Assembly: GCF_045207655.1 (NCBI RefSeq)
Contig: NZ_CP108784.1
Location: forward strand, 2,418,001 to 2,482,000
DNA length: 64,000 bases
Direction: 5' to 3'
From: Embleya sp045207655
Lineage (GTDB): Bacteria; Actinomycetota; Actinomycetes; Streptomycetales; Streptomycetaceae
Made by a program: the position numbers and the translations under genes. The notes beneath the pieces were generated by a model. The model worked only from the letters and a program-made list of their open reading frames with translations. It was not told the DNA's origin and did no database searches. Of this stretch, positions 37,282-45,953 are shown piece by piece. Position 1 is the stretch's first letter; the number at the start of each line of letters is the position of its first letter.

Positions 37282-37325
37282 CCGTGCCGCGGGCCTGCCG
37301 TTCACAAACGGCCGGCCCGGCACGG
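37282..37325 (+). terminator. Hairpin after the PEBP gene
   Basis: CCGTGCCG-C-GGGCC pairs with GGCC-CGGCACGG across a roughly 18-nt loop, four nt after the stop. It has no T-tract, so termination is only probable. Confidence 0.5.
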
Positions 37326-37532
37326 ATTCCCGTCCGGTAATTGCGTTGTCCCGGTGATCGATCAAAAGGCACAGTGGTCGAGTTGTCCGTACTGACGGTT
37401 CGTCGAGTCGAAGGGTGCGCATGAGCGTCGCAGCACCGCCCCAAAGCTGAGCGCGTGGTCGCGCCCGGCCGGTTCGGTGCGCGTCCGGGTGTGCTCGCTT
37501 CTCCCCTCGTCGACCAGGTGAGGGGAGGTCGC

Positions 37533-38060
37533 ATGCGGGAGACGTTGGTGCTGAACGCGACGTATCAGCCGCTGGCGACGGTGTCGTTCAAGCGCGCGCT
37601 CGTGTTGGTGTTGCAGGAGAAGGCGGTCGTCGAGCATGTCGATCCCGGCCGGGTGGTGCGGGCCTCGACTCTCGAGTTGCCGCTGCCGCGGGTGATCCGG
37701 TTGCTCAAGTTCGTCCGGGTGCCGTTCCGACAACAGGCCGCTTGGTCTCGCCGGGGCGTGCTGCTCCGGGACAATCGGCGCTGCGCCTACTGCGGTGGGC
37801 GGGCGACCACGGTGGACCACGTGCTGCCGCGTTCGCGTGGTGGCGCGGACTCGTGGCTGAACACCGTCGCCGCGTGCGGGAGCGACAATCAGCGCAAGGC
37901 GGCCCGGACGCCGGTCGAGGCCGGAATGCGGTTGTTGTTCCAGCCGTACGAGCCGTCGGCGACCCGGGCGTTGGTGCTCGCGTTCGGCGTGGCCGACGTC
38001 GAGGGCGCGCAGTGGCTCGCCGAGCCGGTACGGGCGCCGGTGCTCGCGATGGGCGCCTGA
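37533..38060 (+). CDS. HNH endonuclease-domain protein
   Basis: 175 residues. The C-terminal half carries an HNH domain with CAYCGG zinc knuckle, TTVDHVLPRSRGGADSWLN and a later CGSDNQRK, where the second CxxC is reduced to one visible Cys. The N-terminal RETLVLNATYQPLATVSFKR is typical of a very widespread actinobacterial single-copy HNH protein. The ATG at 37533 has AGGGGAGG 4-5 nt upstream. It is most likely a housekeeping gene rather than a mobile endonuclease. Confidence 0.92.
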   Translation: MRETLVLNATYQPLATVSFKRALVLVLQEKAVVEHVDPGRVVRASTLELPLPRVIRLLKFVRVPFRQQAAWSRRGVLLRDNRRCAYCGGRATTVDHVLPRSRGGADSWLNTVAACGSDNQRKAARTPVEAGMRLLFQPYEPSATRALVLAFGVADVEGAQWLAEPVRAPVLAMGA

Positions 38061-38090
38061 TCCGCCGCTCGGGTGGGTGACGAGGCGTAC

Positions 38091-38122
38091 AGGCCGCCGG
38101 GGGTTCCTCACCCCGGCGGCCT
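38091..38122. terminator. Bidirectional terminator hairpin
   Basis: AGGCCGCCGGGG and CCCCGGCGGCCT form a perfect 12-bp stem with a short loop between the convergent HNH and peptidase genes. Confidence 0.75.
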
Positions 38123-38179
38123 TCGGTGTTTCGCGGCGTCCCACGGGTGCCTCGGGTGCGCGGGTGGCGGTCCGGGGTG

Positions 38180-39667
38180 TCAGACCGTCTTGCGGACCCA
38201 GGCCGCCCAGTCGGCGCGAAGCCGGTCCGGCGTGTTGTCGAAGGCGGCGGTCAGGGCCTCGTCGACGGAGTCGTACCGGCCGGTGACGACGTCCGTGTAG
38301 AACGTGCACACCCGTTCCGCGCCGTAGGTCCGGGCCAGGTAGCGCAGCATCAGGTGGGCCAGGTTGTAGGCGTTCTCGACCCGATCCTCGTCGGTGGTCT
38401 CGAAGTCGCTCTCGGCGGGCAACTCGCCGGTGAAGCGCCCCCGGTCGATCAGTGCGCGAATATTTTGGGTGACCACCGGCTCCAGCGGCCGGTCGGCCTC
38501 CGCCTGCCAGTCGGCGAACCCTTCGGCGAGCCAGGTGGGCAGGTCCGCGCCTCGGGCCGGCCGGGACAGCGGGGCGACCAGGGCGTGTGTCATCTCGTGC
38601 CGAAGCAGGATCGGCGCGAAGGCCGGGTCGCTCGCCAGTTGCCCTTCGTCCACCACCATCCGCACGCCGCCGACGGGCCGGTCGGTCCCGGGCATGCCCA
38701 GCGCGTAGCCCGCCGCCCAGTCCTGCACCTCGCCGCTGTTGTACAGCTTGTCGAAGCCGGCCCGCGACGAGGTCAGCACGAGCGCGAAGCCGGGTGAGGT
38801 GCCGGGGCCGCCCTTCCACGCGCCGAGCGTGTAGACGGCGGCCCGTTCGGCCAGGTCCGCGTTGCGGCGCAGCGCGGCCGGGTCCGCCCCGGAACCGATC
38901 AGCACGACGTGCGGGCGCCGTTCGACCCGGATGTCCCACAGGTCCCACGCGGCGGGATACCCGGCGAAGCCGGAGGTGGTGTCGGCGTCGGCCGCGCCGT
39001 CGGCGCCGACGAGGGTGCACGGGTCCTCGGGGCCCGCGCAGCGCGCCTTCCAGAGGTAGATCTCCGGGACCGGACCCAGGTCGACGCCGGTGATGGCGTG
39101 CTCGAAGCGCACCTGCGCGGTCACCGTGACCGGCCACGCGGCGGCGGTGCCGGCGTGCTTCGGGTCGGAGCCGTCGGCGGTGACCGCCTCGTCGATGCCC
39201 AGGACGCGCCAGCGGGCGGTGTCGAACGGGATCTTGCGCAGATTGCCGAAGAGTCGGCGCTGACCGTCGACGAGGGCCTTGTCCTGCTGGTCCACGCCGG
39301 CCAGGAAGCCCGCCTCGTCCCCTCGTTCGAAGGTTGTCGAGCGGTTCGCGGCGAGGGCCCGCATCCGGGCGGACACGCGCGAGTCGATCCCGTCCGGGGT
39401 CGGGGTCGCGGCGGCGCCGGGTGTACCGGGTGCGCCCGGGAGGCGGGAGGCGGTGCGGTCCGGAAGGCGGCCCGGTGTGGGCCGGTCGTGCTCGAGCACC
39501 CGTTGGGCCGTGTCGAGTCCGACGAGGCGACCGCCGGCCGACACCGCGCCGACGACGAAGGAGAGCGAGAGCAGGGCGCCCAGCAGCGCGACGCAGATCG
39601 CCCACGGTCGGGATCGGCGCGGCTCGACGGCGTCCGGCCACGGCCCGGACGGGTCGCCCGAGCGCAC
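38180..39667 (-). CDS. Membrane-anchored HExxH metallopeptidase, paralogue B
   Basis: 495 residues with the same layout as paralogue A: a membrane helix (AICVALLGALLSLSFVVGAV, about residues 23-42), a Pro/Gly/Thr linker, an NTF2-like region beginning ARMRALAANRSTTFERGDEA, then the peptidase domain. The zinc motif is HEMTH (His357, Glu358, His361) with Glu382 in LAEGFADWQA. The GTG at 39667 begins one nt after the stop of paralogue C, so the two are almost certainly co-transcribed and translationally linked. It has extra cysteines (ARCAGPEDPCTLV) absent from paralogue A. Substrate unknown. Confidence 0.85.
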   Translation of the reverse strand: MRSGDPSGPWPDAVEPRRSRPWAICVALLGALLSLSFVVGAVSAGGRLVGLDTAQRVLEHDRPTPGRLPDRTASRLPGAPGTPGAAATPTPDGIDSRVSARMRALAANRSTTFERGDEAGFLAGVDQQDKALVDGQRRLFGNLRKIPFDTARWRVLGIDEAVTADGSDPKHAGTAAAWPVTVTAQVRFEHAITGVDLGPVPEIYLWKARCAGPEDPCTLVGADGAADADTTSGFAGYPAAWDLWDIRVERRPHVVLIGSGADPAALRRNADLAERAAVYTLGAWKGGPGTSPGFALVLTSSRAGFDKLYNSGEVQDWAAGYALGMPGTDRPVGGVRMVVDEGQLASDPAFAPILLRHEMTHALVAPLSRPARGADLPTWLAEGFADWQAEADRPLEPVVTQNIRALIDRGRFTGELPAESDFETTDEDRVENAYNLAHLMLRYLARTYGAERVCTFYTDVVTGRYDSVDEALTAAFDNTPDRLRADWAAWVRKTV

Positions 39668-39668
39668 G

Positions 39669-41585
39669 TCAGTTGCCCACCTTGGTCTTGACGTACTTGG
39701 CCCAGTTGCTCTCGAAGGTGTCCCGGTCCTGGCCGGTGGCCTCCTTGAGCGCGGCCTCCAGGGCGGCCGGGGTGGAGTCCTTGTACACCGCGACGACGAA
39801 GTCGTCGGCCTTGGCCGCGCCGTACTTCTCCGCGATGTAGCGGATGGCCAGCATGCTGTAGTGGTAGCCGACCGTGGAGGTCTTGGCGTCGGCCGAGTTG
39901 ACCTCGGTGTCGGTGGGCAGCTTGCCGGCGAACTTGCCCGCCCGGACCTGCGCGCGGGCGTCGGGCTGGAACCACTCGGCCAGCGACAGGTCGGTCCAGG
40001 CCAGGTATTCGGCGAAGCCCTCGGAGACCCACAGCGGCGGCCCTTCACCGCCGCGCTCGAACTCGGCGACCATCGCGTGCCCGAGTTCGTGCCGGATCAG
40101 GTGCATCTGCTGCTCGCCGTCGCCCTTGGCGAACATCTCGTCCGAGCCGTCCAGGGTGATCCGGCTGCCGGCCATCGGCTGGTCGCTGCCGGTGGGGCGG
40201 GCGGGCGGCATGGTGCGACACACCCCGGTGACGTTGGGCAGGTCGTTGCCGGACAGCGCGCGGGTGAAGGTGTCGTGGTCGGGCGTGATGTAGATGACGT
40301 AGCGCTGCGGCGTGATGGCCGGACCCTTCCACACCGCCAGGTTCTTCTTCAGCGCGCTCTCGGCCCGATCGGCCCAGGCGGCGCCCTTGCTCTTGTTCTT
40401 CGCCGGTACGGCGACCAGCACGTGCGGGCGTTCGATCAGCGCGAGTTCGTCCTCGTCCCAGGGCGCGGGGTAGGCGTTGCCGCCGCCTCGGGTCGAGCCG
40501 CCGGTGATCTTGGTGATCAGCAGCGGTGCGTCCACCGCGGCTCGGGAGAGGGTCCAGATGTAGCGCTCGGCGATCGGCTCGCTGTCCACGCCGGTGATCT
40601 GGTGGGCGAACACCACGTTGACGTCGCGGGTGAGCGGGCCGGCGTCGGTGCCCGGGTCGATGCTCGCGTTCGGTGGCCGGAACTCGACGCTGGTGAACGG
40701 GAAGAGCCGCAGGTTGCCGAACAACCGACGCTGCGCGGCCACGAGTTCGGTGGCGGCGGGGTCGATTCCGGCGACGAACGCGTCGGCGTTGCCGGACTTG
40801 AGGGCCTGGGTGCGGTTGTCGGTCAGGAAGGCCACGTCGGACGTCGCGATCCGGGTGACCGGCGGCTTCTTGTCCTCGGGCTTCGCGGAGGTTTCGGCGT
40901 CGTTCCGCTCGGCGATGGGCGCGGTGGCCGGGGAGGAGGGTGTGTCGAAGACGCCGCCGACGGCGAGGGACGCGAGCAGCGCCAGGATCGCGGCCACGCC
41001 GCCGATCGCGGCCAGCCGACGCCGGCGGGTGTTGCGGCGCTGCTGGTCGGCGGGTGGTACGTACGGGAGGGGACCGAAGAAGCCGACCTGGGTGGGGAAC
41101 TCGGGTGCCGCGAGGCCCTGTGGAGGGCCGTAGGGGGTGCCGGCCGGCGGTGCGGCGGGTCTGGGGGGTGCGGCGGGCAGGGCGGACCCGGTGCGCGCGA
41201 TCGGCGCGGCGGGCTCCGCCGGTGTGCTCGGGGATGGAGCCTCGGCGGATATGGCGCCGGCGTCGACACCGTCGCCGTCGGGTATCGCCTCCGGCCGGGG
41301 TGCGGAGATCGCGTGCCCGGTCGAGGCGGCGGGCGCCGGCGCGGCTGTCTCGGACCCGTCGGGTGCCGGCGCGTCTTCGGGCCGGTGCGGCTCGGACACG
41401 GCGGGATTCGCACCGCCGGGTTCCGCCGGTGCGGACGGGCTCGCGGACGGGCGTTCGGACGTCCCCATGTCCGGGCGCTCGGGCCGCTGTTCGTGTTCGG
41501 CTTCGGACTCGGTGGGTCCGTTGGTCGAAGCGTCGGCCGGCGGGTTCGTGCCGCCGTCGTTCGCGTTTTTGGGCATGTCGGACAT
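39669..41585 (-). CDS. Membrane-anchored HExxH metallopeptidase, paralogue C
   Basis: 638 residues, the longest of the set. Residues 1 to about 185 are a cytoplasmic disordered Pro/Ala/Glu tail, followed by RRRR and one membrane helix (LAAIGGVAAILALLASLAVG). The extracellular NTF2-like and peptidase parts carry HELGH (His499, Glu500, His503) and Glu522 in VSEGFAEYLA. The C-terminus FESNWAKYVKTKV aligns with FEADWAARVRALL of A and LRADWAAWVRKTV of B. The ATG at 41585 has GGGGAGG 7-8 nt upstream. It heads the C-B operon. Confidence 0.87.
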   Translation of the reverse strand: MSDMPKNANDGGTNPPADASTNGPTESEAEHEQRPERPDMGTSERPSASPSAPAEPGGANPAVSEPHRPEDAPAPDGSETAAPAPAASTGHAISAPRPEAIPDGDGVDAGAISAEAPSPSTPAEPAAPIARTGSALPAAPPRPAAPPAGTPYGPPQGLAAPEFPTQVGFFGPLPYVPPADQQRRNTRRRRLAAIGGVAAILALLASLAVGGVFDTPSSPATAPIAERNDAETSAKPEDKKPPVTRIATSDVAFLTDNRTQALKSGNADAFVAGIDPAATELVAAQRRLFGNLRLFPFTSVEFRPPNASIDPGTDAGPLTRDVNVVFAHQITGVDSEPIAERYIWTLSRAAVDAPLLITKITGGSTRGGGNAYPAPWDEDELALIERPHVLVAVPAKNKSKGAAWADRAESALKKNLAVWKGPAITPQRYVIYITPDHDTFTRALSGNDLPNVTGVCRTMPPARPTGSDQPMAGSRITLDGSDEMFAKGDGEQQMHLIRHELGHAMVAEFERGGEGPPLWVSEGFAEYLAWTDLSLAEWFQPDARAQVRAGKFAGKLPTDTEVNSADAKTSTVGYHYSMLAIRYIAEKYGAAKADDFVVAVYKDSTPAALEAALKEATGQDRDTFESNWAKYVKTKVGN

Positions 41586-41648
41586 GCCAGTCCTCCCCTG
41601 GACCGCCGGCCCGATGATTCCGCCCCCGGCCCCGGATCGGCGATCCGA

Positions 41649-42110
41649 TCATGTGTTCGCCGAGGCTATCGACGTGCCCGGACACCGTCGGCACGGGGTC
41701 CGCACGCTGTCGTGTGTGGTGCTCGCGGGTGGTCGGCCGACCGACTCGGCCCGTACGTAGTCTGCCCGGTCGGCCTCGAACCGAGCCCGGTCGAGTCCGG
41801 TCGCCGCCTTGATCGCCTCGTCCACCGAGGCCGGATCGGCGTACATGGCGACGACGAACCCGTCGGCCTCGGCGGCCTCGTACTTCTCGGCCCATGCCCG
41901 GGCGCGGTCCCGGTTCTCGGCCGCGACCGCCATCGGCACGTGCTCGCGTTCGAGCACCGCGAGTTCCTCGCCGTCCCAGGCGGCCGGGTTTCGGATGCCG
42001 ACGAGGAGGTTCGAGGTCGGCCCGGCGCCGATCTCGGTGATCTCGGTGATCTCGGTGATCTCGGTGATCTCGGTGATCCGCAGCGGTGCGTCGATCGAGG
42101 CCCGGCTCAT
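41649..42110 (-). pseudogene. Decayed fourth metallopeptidase paralogue
   Basis: The 153-codon open frame joins two distant parts of the peptidase family. Its start (SRASIDAPLRIT, then NPAAWDGEELAVLEREHVPM) matches the mid-region of paralogue C (SRAAVDAPLLIT, PAPWDEDELALIERPHVLVA). After WAEKYEAAEADGFVVAMYAD it matches the C-terminal end (AEKYGAAKADDFVVAVYKDS). The roughly 200 residues between, with the HExxH centre, are missing, as are the membrane anchor and the first NTF2 half. The tail after YVRAESVGR is unrelated. Five 9-bp repeats (42031-42075) insert an (Ile-Thr-Glu)n run. It may be transcribed but cannot be a peptidase. Confidence 0.8.
42031..42075. repeat. Five perfect 9-bp repeats
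   Basis: Five copies of ATCTCGGTG in tandem encode the Ile-Thr-Glu run of the decayed paralogue on the minus strand. Paralogue C has a single equivalent unit (LLITKITGG), so slippage expansion after loss of function is likely. Confidence 0.9.
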
Positions 42111-42120
42111 GCCCCGGGGG

Positions 42121-43020
42121 TCAGGAGGCGGTGCCGGCCTCCACGGTGTCCGTGTCGGGGCCCGGGGTGGGGATCGGGGTCGGGTCGGTCAGGTCGAGGA
42201 CGTGCCACGAGTCGGGGACCAGGTAGCCGGGCACGTCGTAGGAGGCCATCGGGTCCGCGGCCAGGCCCTCGACGCGTGTGGACGAGCCGTCCGGGTGGGC
42301 GAGTTCCTCGGTGTAGCGGAAGTGCAGGTGGCCGTGTGCGGCCAGCGCGGGGCGGTAGGCGTCCACGAGGCGCTGGACGCGGCGCTGGTTGGGTAGGCAG
42401 CGCGGGTCGCCCTTGCGGTTGAACTCGGGTGCGGTACGCAGCGGTTTGTCGTGCGTGAACAGCACGTCGACGGGCGAGGGGTCGGCCAGGATCGCGTCCA
42501 CGTCGGCGTCCGTGGCCTCCTCCTCGGGAAACCACAGGGCACCCGCGAAGTCCGGCACCTCGCCGGGCGGGCGGCCCGCACCGAGCCGGAAGCCCTCCTT
42601 GCGCAGCGCCCTCTCGTACCGCCGACGCTCCTCGGCGAGCCGCTGTTCGCGGTCCAGCGAGAGCGCGCCGCCGAACGCGAGGAAGTTCGTCCCGTGCCAG
42701 GACCAGCGGTGTCCGCGCGGCGCGTAGCGCACCCGGGTGCGCACGATCAGGAAGCCGTGCTCGTCGCGGTCGTCGCCGTAGGACTCCGTCAGCAGCGAGG
42801 TCTTGTCGTGGTTCCCGTCCAGGAAGTACACGTCGATGCCGCGCGAGCGGGCCGAACGGTTGACCGCGTCCAGGTAGCGGACGCCGGACGCCTCGTGCTC
42901 CCAGTAGCCGAAGTCGCCGAGTTGGAAGATCAGATCGACGTCGAGCTGCACGGCGGCGTCGAGCAGCCGCCGCACGTGCCCGGTGTTGCCGTGCGTGTCA
43001 CCGGCCAGCAGGATCCGCAT
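42121..43020 (-). CDS. Calcineurin-like metallophosphoesterase
   Basis: 299 residues. All metal-binding motifs are visible: GDTHGNTGH (residues 7-15), QLGDFGYWE, FLDGNHDKTS, LFTHDKPL and AAHGHLHFRY. The family hydrolyses phosphomono- or diesters with a binuclear metal centre; the substrate is unknown. The ATG at 43020 opens directly on the first strand, with a GGCGGGGG stretch upstream; a GTG at 43041 is in frame but less likely. Confidence 0.92.
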   Translation of the reverse strand: MRILLAGDTHGNTGHVRRLLDAAVQLDVDLIFQLGDFGYWEHEASGVRYLDAVNRSARSRGIDVYFLDGNHDKTSLLTESYGDDRDEHGFLIVRTRVRYAPRGHRWSWHGTNFLAFGGALSLDREQRLAEERRRYERALRKEGFRLGAGRPPGEVPDFAGALWFPEEEATDADVDAILADPSPVDVLFTHDKPLRTAPEFNRKGDPRCLPNQRRVQRLVDAYRPALAAHGHLHFRYTEELAHPDGSSTRVEGLAADPMASYDVPGYLVPDSWHVLDLTDPTPIPTPGPDTDTVEAGTAS

Positions 43021-43231
43021 CGTGAGCCCCCGCCTTTCCACCCCGTTTTCGCGTGCGTGTACGCCCGCCCCCGAGGTCCATCATCGGTGATCGGGCGACG
43101 ACCCGTCCGGGGTATTTCCCCAGGACTTGGGTGTCGGGCCCGGTCCAGGCCCTGTCCGGCGGACCCTGGTGGATCAGGCCGCGTCGTCTGGTACCGCGCC
43201 TCGCCGCACCGGAGAAGCAGCCGGACAGGAC

Positions 43232-44743
43232 CTAGGCACCGGGGGGTACGAACGGCAGGCCGGAGGGAGCGCCCGCGCTGATGAGGCGGTCCACCGCGGC
43301 GTTGTCGAGGTGGTTGGCGACCAGATCGCCCAGCGCGTCCAGCCGGCTCTGCCGGGCCGCCTCGAACGAGGTGTCCGGCGACACGACGAACCGACGGCCC
43401 GTCAGCTCGGCCGTCCGGGCCAGGAAGGCGCGGCGGAAGCCGTCGTTCTCCAGCGCGCCGTGCCACAACGTGCCGGTCACCGCGCCGACCCGACAACCGT
43501 CCAGCGCACCGCCGTCGGCGGCGGTGAACAAGGGCTCGCCCGCCTCGACGTCGACGACGCCGTGGTGGATCTCGTACGCGCTCACCGGCTCGCCGTCGGC
43601 GAAGCCGCGTGGGCGGGCCAGCGTCTTGGCGGCGGCGAAGCGTATCCGGACCGGGAGCAGGCCGAGCCCGGCCACGGTGCCCGCGCGGCTCTCCACGTCG
43701 TCGTGGATCTCGTGTCCGAGCATCTGGTAGCCGCCGCAGATCCCGAGCACGGGCCGGTCCTCGGCGGCGCGTCGGGCCAGCGCGGTGTCCAGGCCGCGCT
43801 CGCGCAGCCAGGCCAGGTCGGCGACGGTGGCGCGGGTGCCGGGCAGGACCACCAGGTCGGCGTCGGCGATCTCGCCCGGTGTGCTCACGAACCGGACCAC
43901 GACGCCGGGTTCGACGGAGAGCGCGTCGATGTCGGTGAAGTTGCTGATCCGGGGCAGTCGGACCACCGCGACCCGCAGCACGTCCGCGCCGAGCGGCGGT
44001 TCCGGGGTGCCGCGGTCGGCGTCCAGGGCGAGCGAGTCCTCCACGTCCAGCCACAGGCCGCCCAGGAACGGCAGCACGCCCAGGACCGGACGCCCGGTGA
44101 GTTCGCGCATCCGGGTCAGCGCCGGGTCGAGCAGCCGGGCGTCGCCGCGGAACTTGTTGATCACGAAGCCGCAGACGAGTGCCTGGTCCTCGCGCGAGAG
44201 CAGCGCGAGGGTGCCGAAGAAGGACGCGAAGATCCCGCCCCGGTCGATGTCGCCGACCACGAGCACCGGCAGGTTCGCCGCCCGGGCCAGGCCCATGTTG
44301 GTGATGTCCCGGTCGCGCAGGTTGATCTCGGTGGGGCTGCCCGCGCCCTCGCACACCACCACGTCGTAGCGCGAGCGCAGATCGGCCAGCGACTCGAGCA
44401 CGGCCTCGAACAGACGCGGCTTCAGGTCGCGGTAGTTCAGCGCGCCGACCTCGGCGATCGGCTTGCCGAGCAGCACGACCTGACTGCTCATCAGCCCACC
44501 GGGCTTGAGCAGTACCGGGTTCATCACCGCCTCCGGCTCGATCCGCGCGGCGGCGGCCTGCATCGCCTGCGCGCGCCCGATCTCCGCGCCGTCGGCGGTG
44601 ACCATCGAGTTGAGCGACATGTTCTGCGCCTTGAACGGCGCGACCTTGACGCCCTCGCGCGCGAGCCGTCGGCACAGTCCGGCGACCACGACGCTCTTGC
44701 CCGCGTCGGAGGTGGTGCCGGCCACCAGGAGGGCGCCGTTCAT
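43232..44743 (-). CDS. cobQ: Cobyric acid synthase
   Basis: 503 residues. It amidates adenosylcobyrinate a,c-diamide at four positions in cobalamin biosynthesis, using glutamine and ATP. The N-terminal P-loop domain shows GTTSDAGKSVVVAGLCR and FKAQNMSLNS. The C-terminal glutamine amidotransferase domain has the Cys nucleophile in VLGICGGYQMLG and the His region in SAYEIHHG. The ATG at 44743 overlaps the stop of the small ORF 44740-44835. Acts with cobD just upstream. Confidence 0.97.
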   Translation of the reverse strand: MNGALLVAGTTSDAGKSVVVAGLCRRLAREGVKVAPFKAQNMSLNSMVTADGAEIGRAQAMQAAAARIEPEAVMNPVLLKPGGLMSSQVVLLGKPIAEVGALNYRDLKPRLFEAVLESLADLRSRYDVVVCEGAGSPTEINLRDRDITNMGLARAANLPVLVVGDIDRGGIFASFFGTLALLSREDQALVCGFVINKFRGDARLLDPALTRMRELTGRPVLGVLPFLGGLWLDVEDSLALDADRGTPEPPLGADVLRVAVVRLPRISNFTDIDALSVEPGVVVRFVSTPGEIADADLVVLPGTRATVADLAWLRERGLDTALARRAAEDRPVLGICGGYQMLGHEIHDDVESRAGTVAGLGLLPVRIRFAAAKTLARPRGFADGEPVSAYEIHHGVVDVEAGEPLFTAADGGALDGCRVGAVTGTLWHGALENDGFRRAFLARTAELTGRRFVVSPDTSFEAARQSRLDALGDLVANHLDNAAVDRLISAGAPSGLPFVPPGA

Positions 44744-44835
44744 CGGGTTGCCTTTCGGGTACGCGGTGCCGTGCGGCCGGCGACGTCCCGGCCGGTGTCG
44801 GCGGTGGGGTCGACGATCGGCGCGGCGCGGGTCAT
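44740..44835 (-). CDS. 31-codon ORF linking cobD and cobQ
   Basis: The ATG overlaps the cobD stop (ATGA) and the TGA overlaps the cobQ ATG (ATGA), so the 31-codon frame exactly spans the gap. The product would be a basic peptide (MTRAAPIVDPTADTGRDVAG plus an RTAPRTRKATR tail) with no recognisable domain. It may act as a translational relay that keeps ribosomes moving from cobD to cobQ. The arrangement could also be chance. Confidence 0.35.
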   Translation of the reverse strand: MTRAAPIVDPTADTGRDVAGRTAPRTRKATR

Positions 44836-45800
44836 CGAGGCGTCCCGCGGGTGCGCCGCGCGGCGCGGGCGGCGACGAAGGCGACGGCCGGCGCCGCGGC
44901 GGCCAGGCCGACGGTCGCGGAGAGCCGGTTGGCGCGGTCGATGTCGGTGGGGCTCGGCGGTGGGCCGTCGCCCAGTCGCGGGCGGTCCTCGGTGCGGCCG
45001 GCGTAGACGTTGCGTCCGCCCAGCGCGACGTCCAGCGCGCCGGCGGCGGAGGCCTCGCAGCGGCCCGCGTTGGGGCTGGGGTGGCTGCCGCCGTCGCGGC
45101 GCAGCACGGCCCACGCGCGGGCCCGGTCGCCGCCGACGACCGGGGCGACGGCGACGGTGAGCAGGCCGGTCAGGCGGGCGGGCAGCCAGTTGGCGGCGTC
45201 GTCCAGGCGGGCCGAGGCCCAGCCGAAGTTCTCGTGCCGCGGGGTGTGGTGGCCGACCATCGCGTCGAGGGTGTTGATCGCGCGGTAGCCGAGCAGGCCC
45301 GGGATGCCCGCGACGGCGCCCCAGAACAGCGGGGCCACGACGGCGTCGGAGGTGTTCTCGGCGACCGACTCGACCACGGCTCGGGCGATGCCCTTGTCGT
45401 CCAGGCGGGCCGGGTCGCGACCGACCAGGCGGGGCAGCGCGGCCCGGGCGGCGGGCAGGTCGCCGGCCACCAGCGGCGCGGCGATCAGTCGGGCCTCGCG
45501 ACGCAGGGTGGTGCCGCCGAGGACGGCCCACGTGCAGCCGGCGGTGACCGCGACGGTCGCGAGCGGCCGGCCGGCGACCGCGCGGCGCAGCCCCAGGCCG
45601 AGGGCGGCGGTGGTACCGACGCACAGCGCGGTGTAGGCGACGCCGCGCGCGCGGTCGTCGGCGTGCATGGCCCGTTCCAGCCGGCCGGCCACGGCACCGA
45701 AGCCGGCCACGGGGTGACCGCGCCGGGGGTCGCCGAAGGCGGCGTCGAGGAGGACGCCTACGGCGAGGCCGACGGCGGTTGAGGTCGCGTGCGCGGGCAT
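44832..45800 (-). CDS. cobD: Adenosylcobinamide-phosphate synthase (CobD/CbiB)
   Basis: 322 residues, a multi-pass membrane protein. It joins the aminopropanol arm to cobyric acid in cobalamin synthesis. Family motifs are DAAFGDPRRGHPVAGFG at the N-terminus and AVVESVAENTSDAVVAPLFW, then YRAINTLDAMVGH. The ATG at 45800 is the usual start. No cobalamin-riboswitch signature is visible in the 150 bp upstream. Confidence 0.96.
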   Translation of the reverse strand: MPAHATSTAVGLAVGVLLDAAFGDPRRGHPVAGFGAVAGRLERAMHADDRARGVAYTALCVGTTAALGLGLRRAVAGRPLATVAVTAGCTWAVLGGTTLRREARLIAAPLVAGDLPAARAALPRLVGRDPARLDDKGIARAVVESVAENTSDAVVAPLFWGAVAGIPGLLGYRAINTLDAMVGHHTPRHENFGWASARLDDAANWLPARLTGLLTVAVAPVVGGDRARAWAVLRRDGGSHPSPNAGRCEASAAGALDVALGGRNVYAGRTEDRPRLGDGPPPSPTDIDRANRLSATVGLAAAAPAVAFVAARAARRTRGTPR

Positions 45801-45953
45801 CCCGGCATCGTTTCACGGGGGCGTGACGTCACCTCGACGGGGTGCGACGACCGGGCGCCGGGCTTCGAGGCTCCCGGGCCTCGAGGCTCCGAAGCTCCGG
45901 GGCTCCCGGGGCTCCGAGTTCCGCAAACGACGCGGGCCCGCGCGTGGGTCGGG

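Noticed and set aside
36603..37422. Extending paralogue A upstream to 37422.
   Set aside because: It would run antisense through the PEBP gene, and GTG 36600 has a strong Shine-Dalgarno followed directly by the expected short N-terminus and membrane helix.
37533..38060. HNH endonuclease as part of a mobile element.
   Set aside because: No terminal repeats, integrase or target duplication nearby, and the protein matches a widespread single-copy actinobacterial family.
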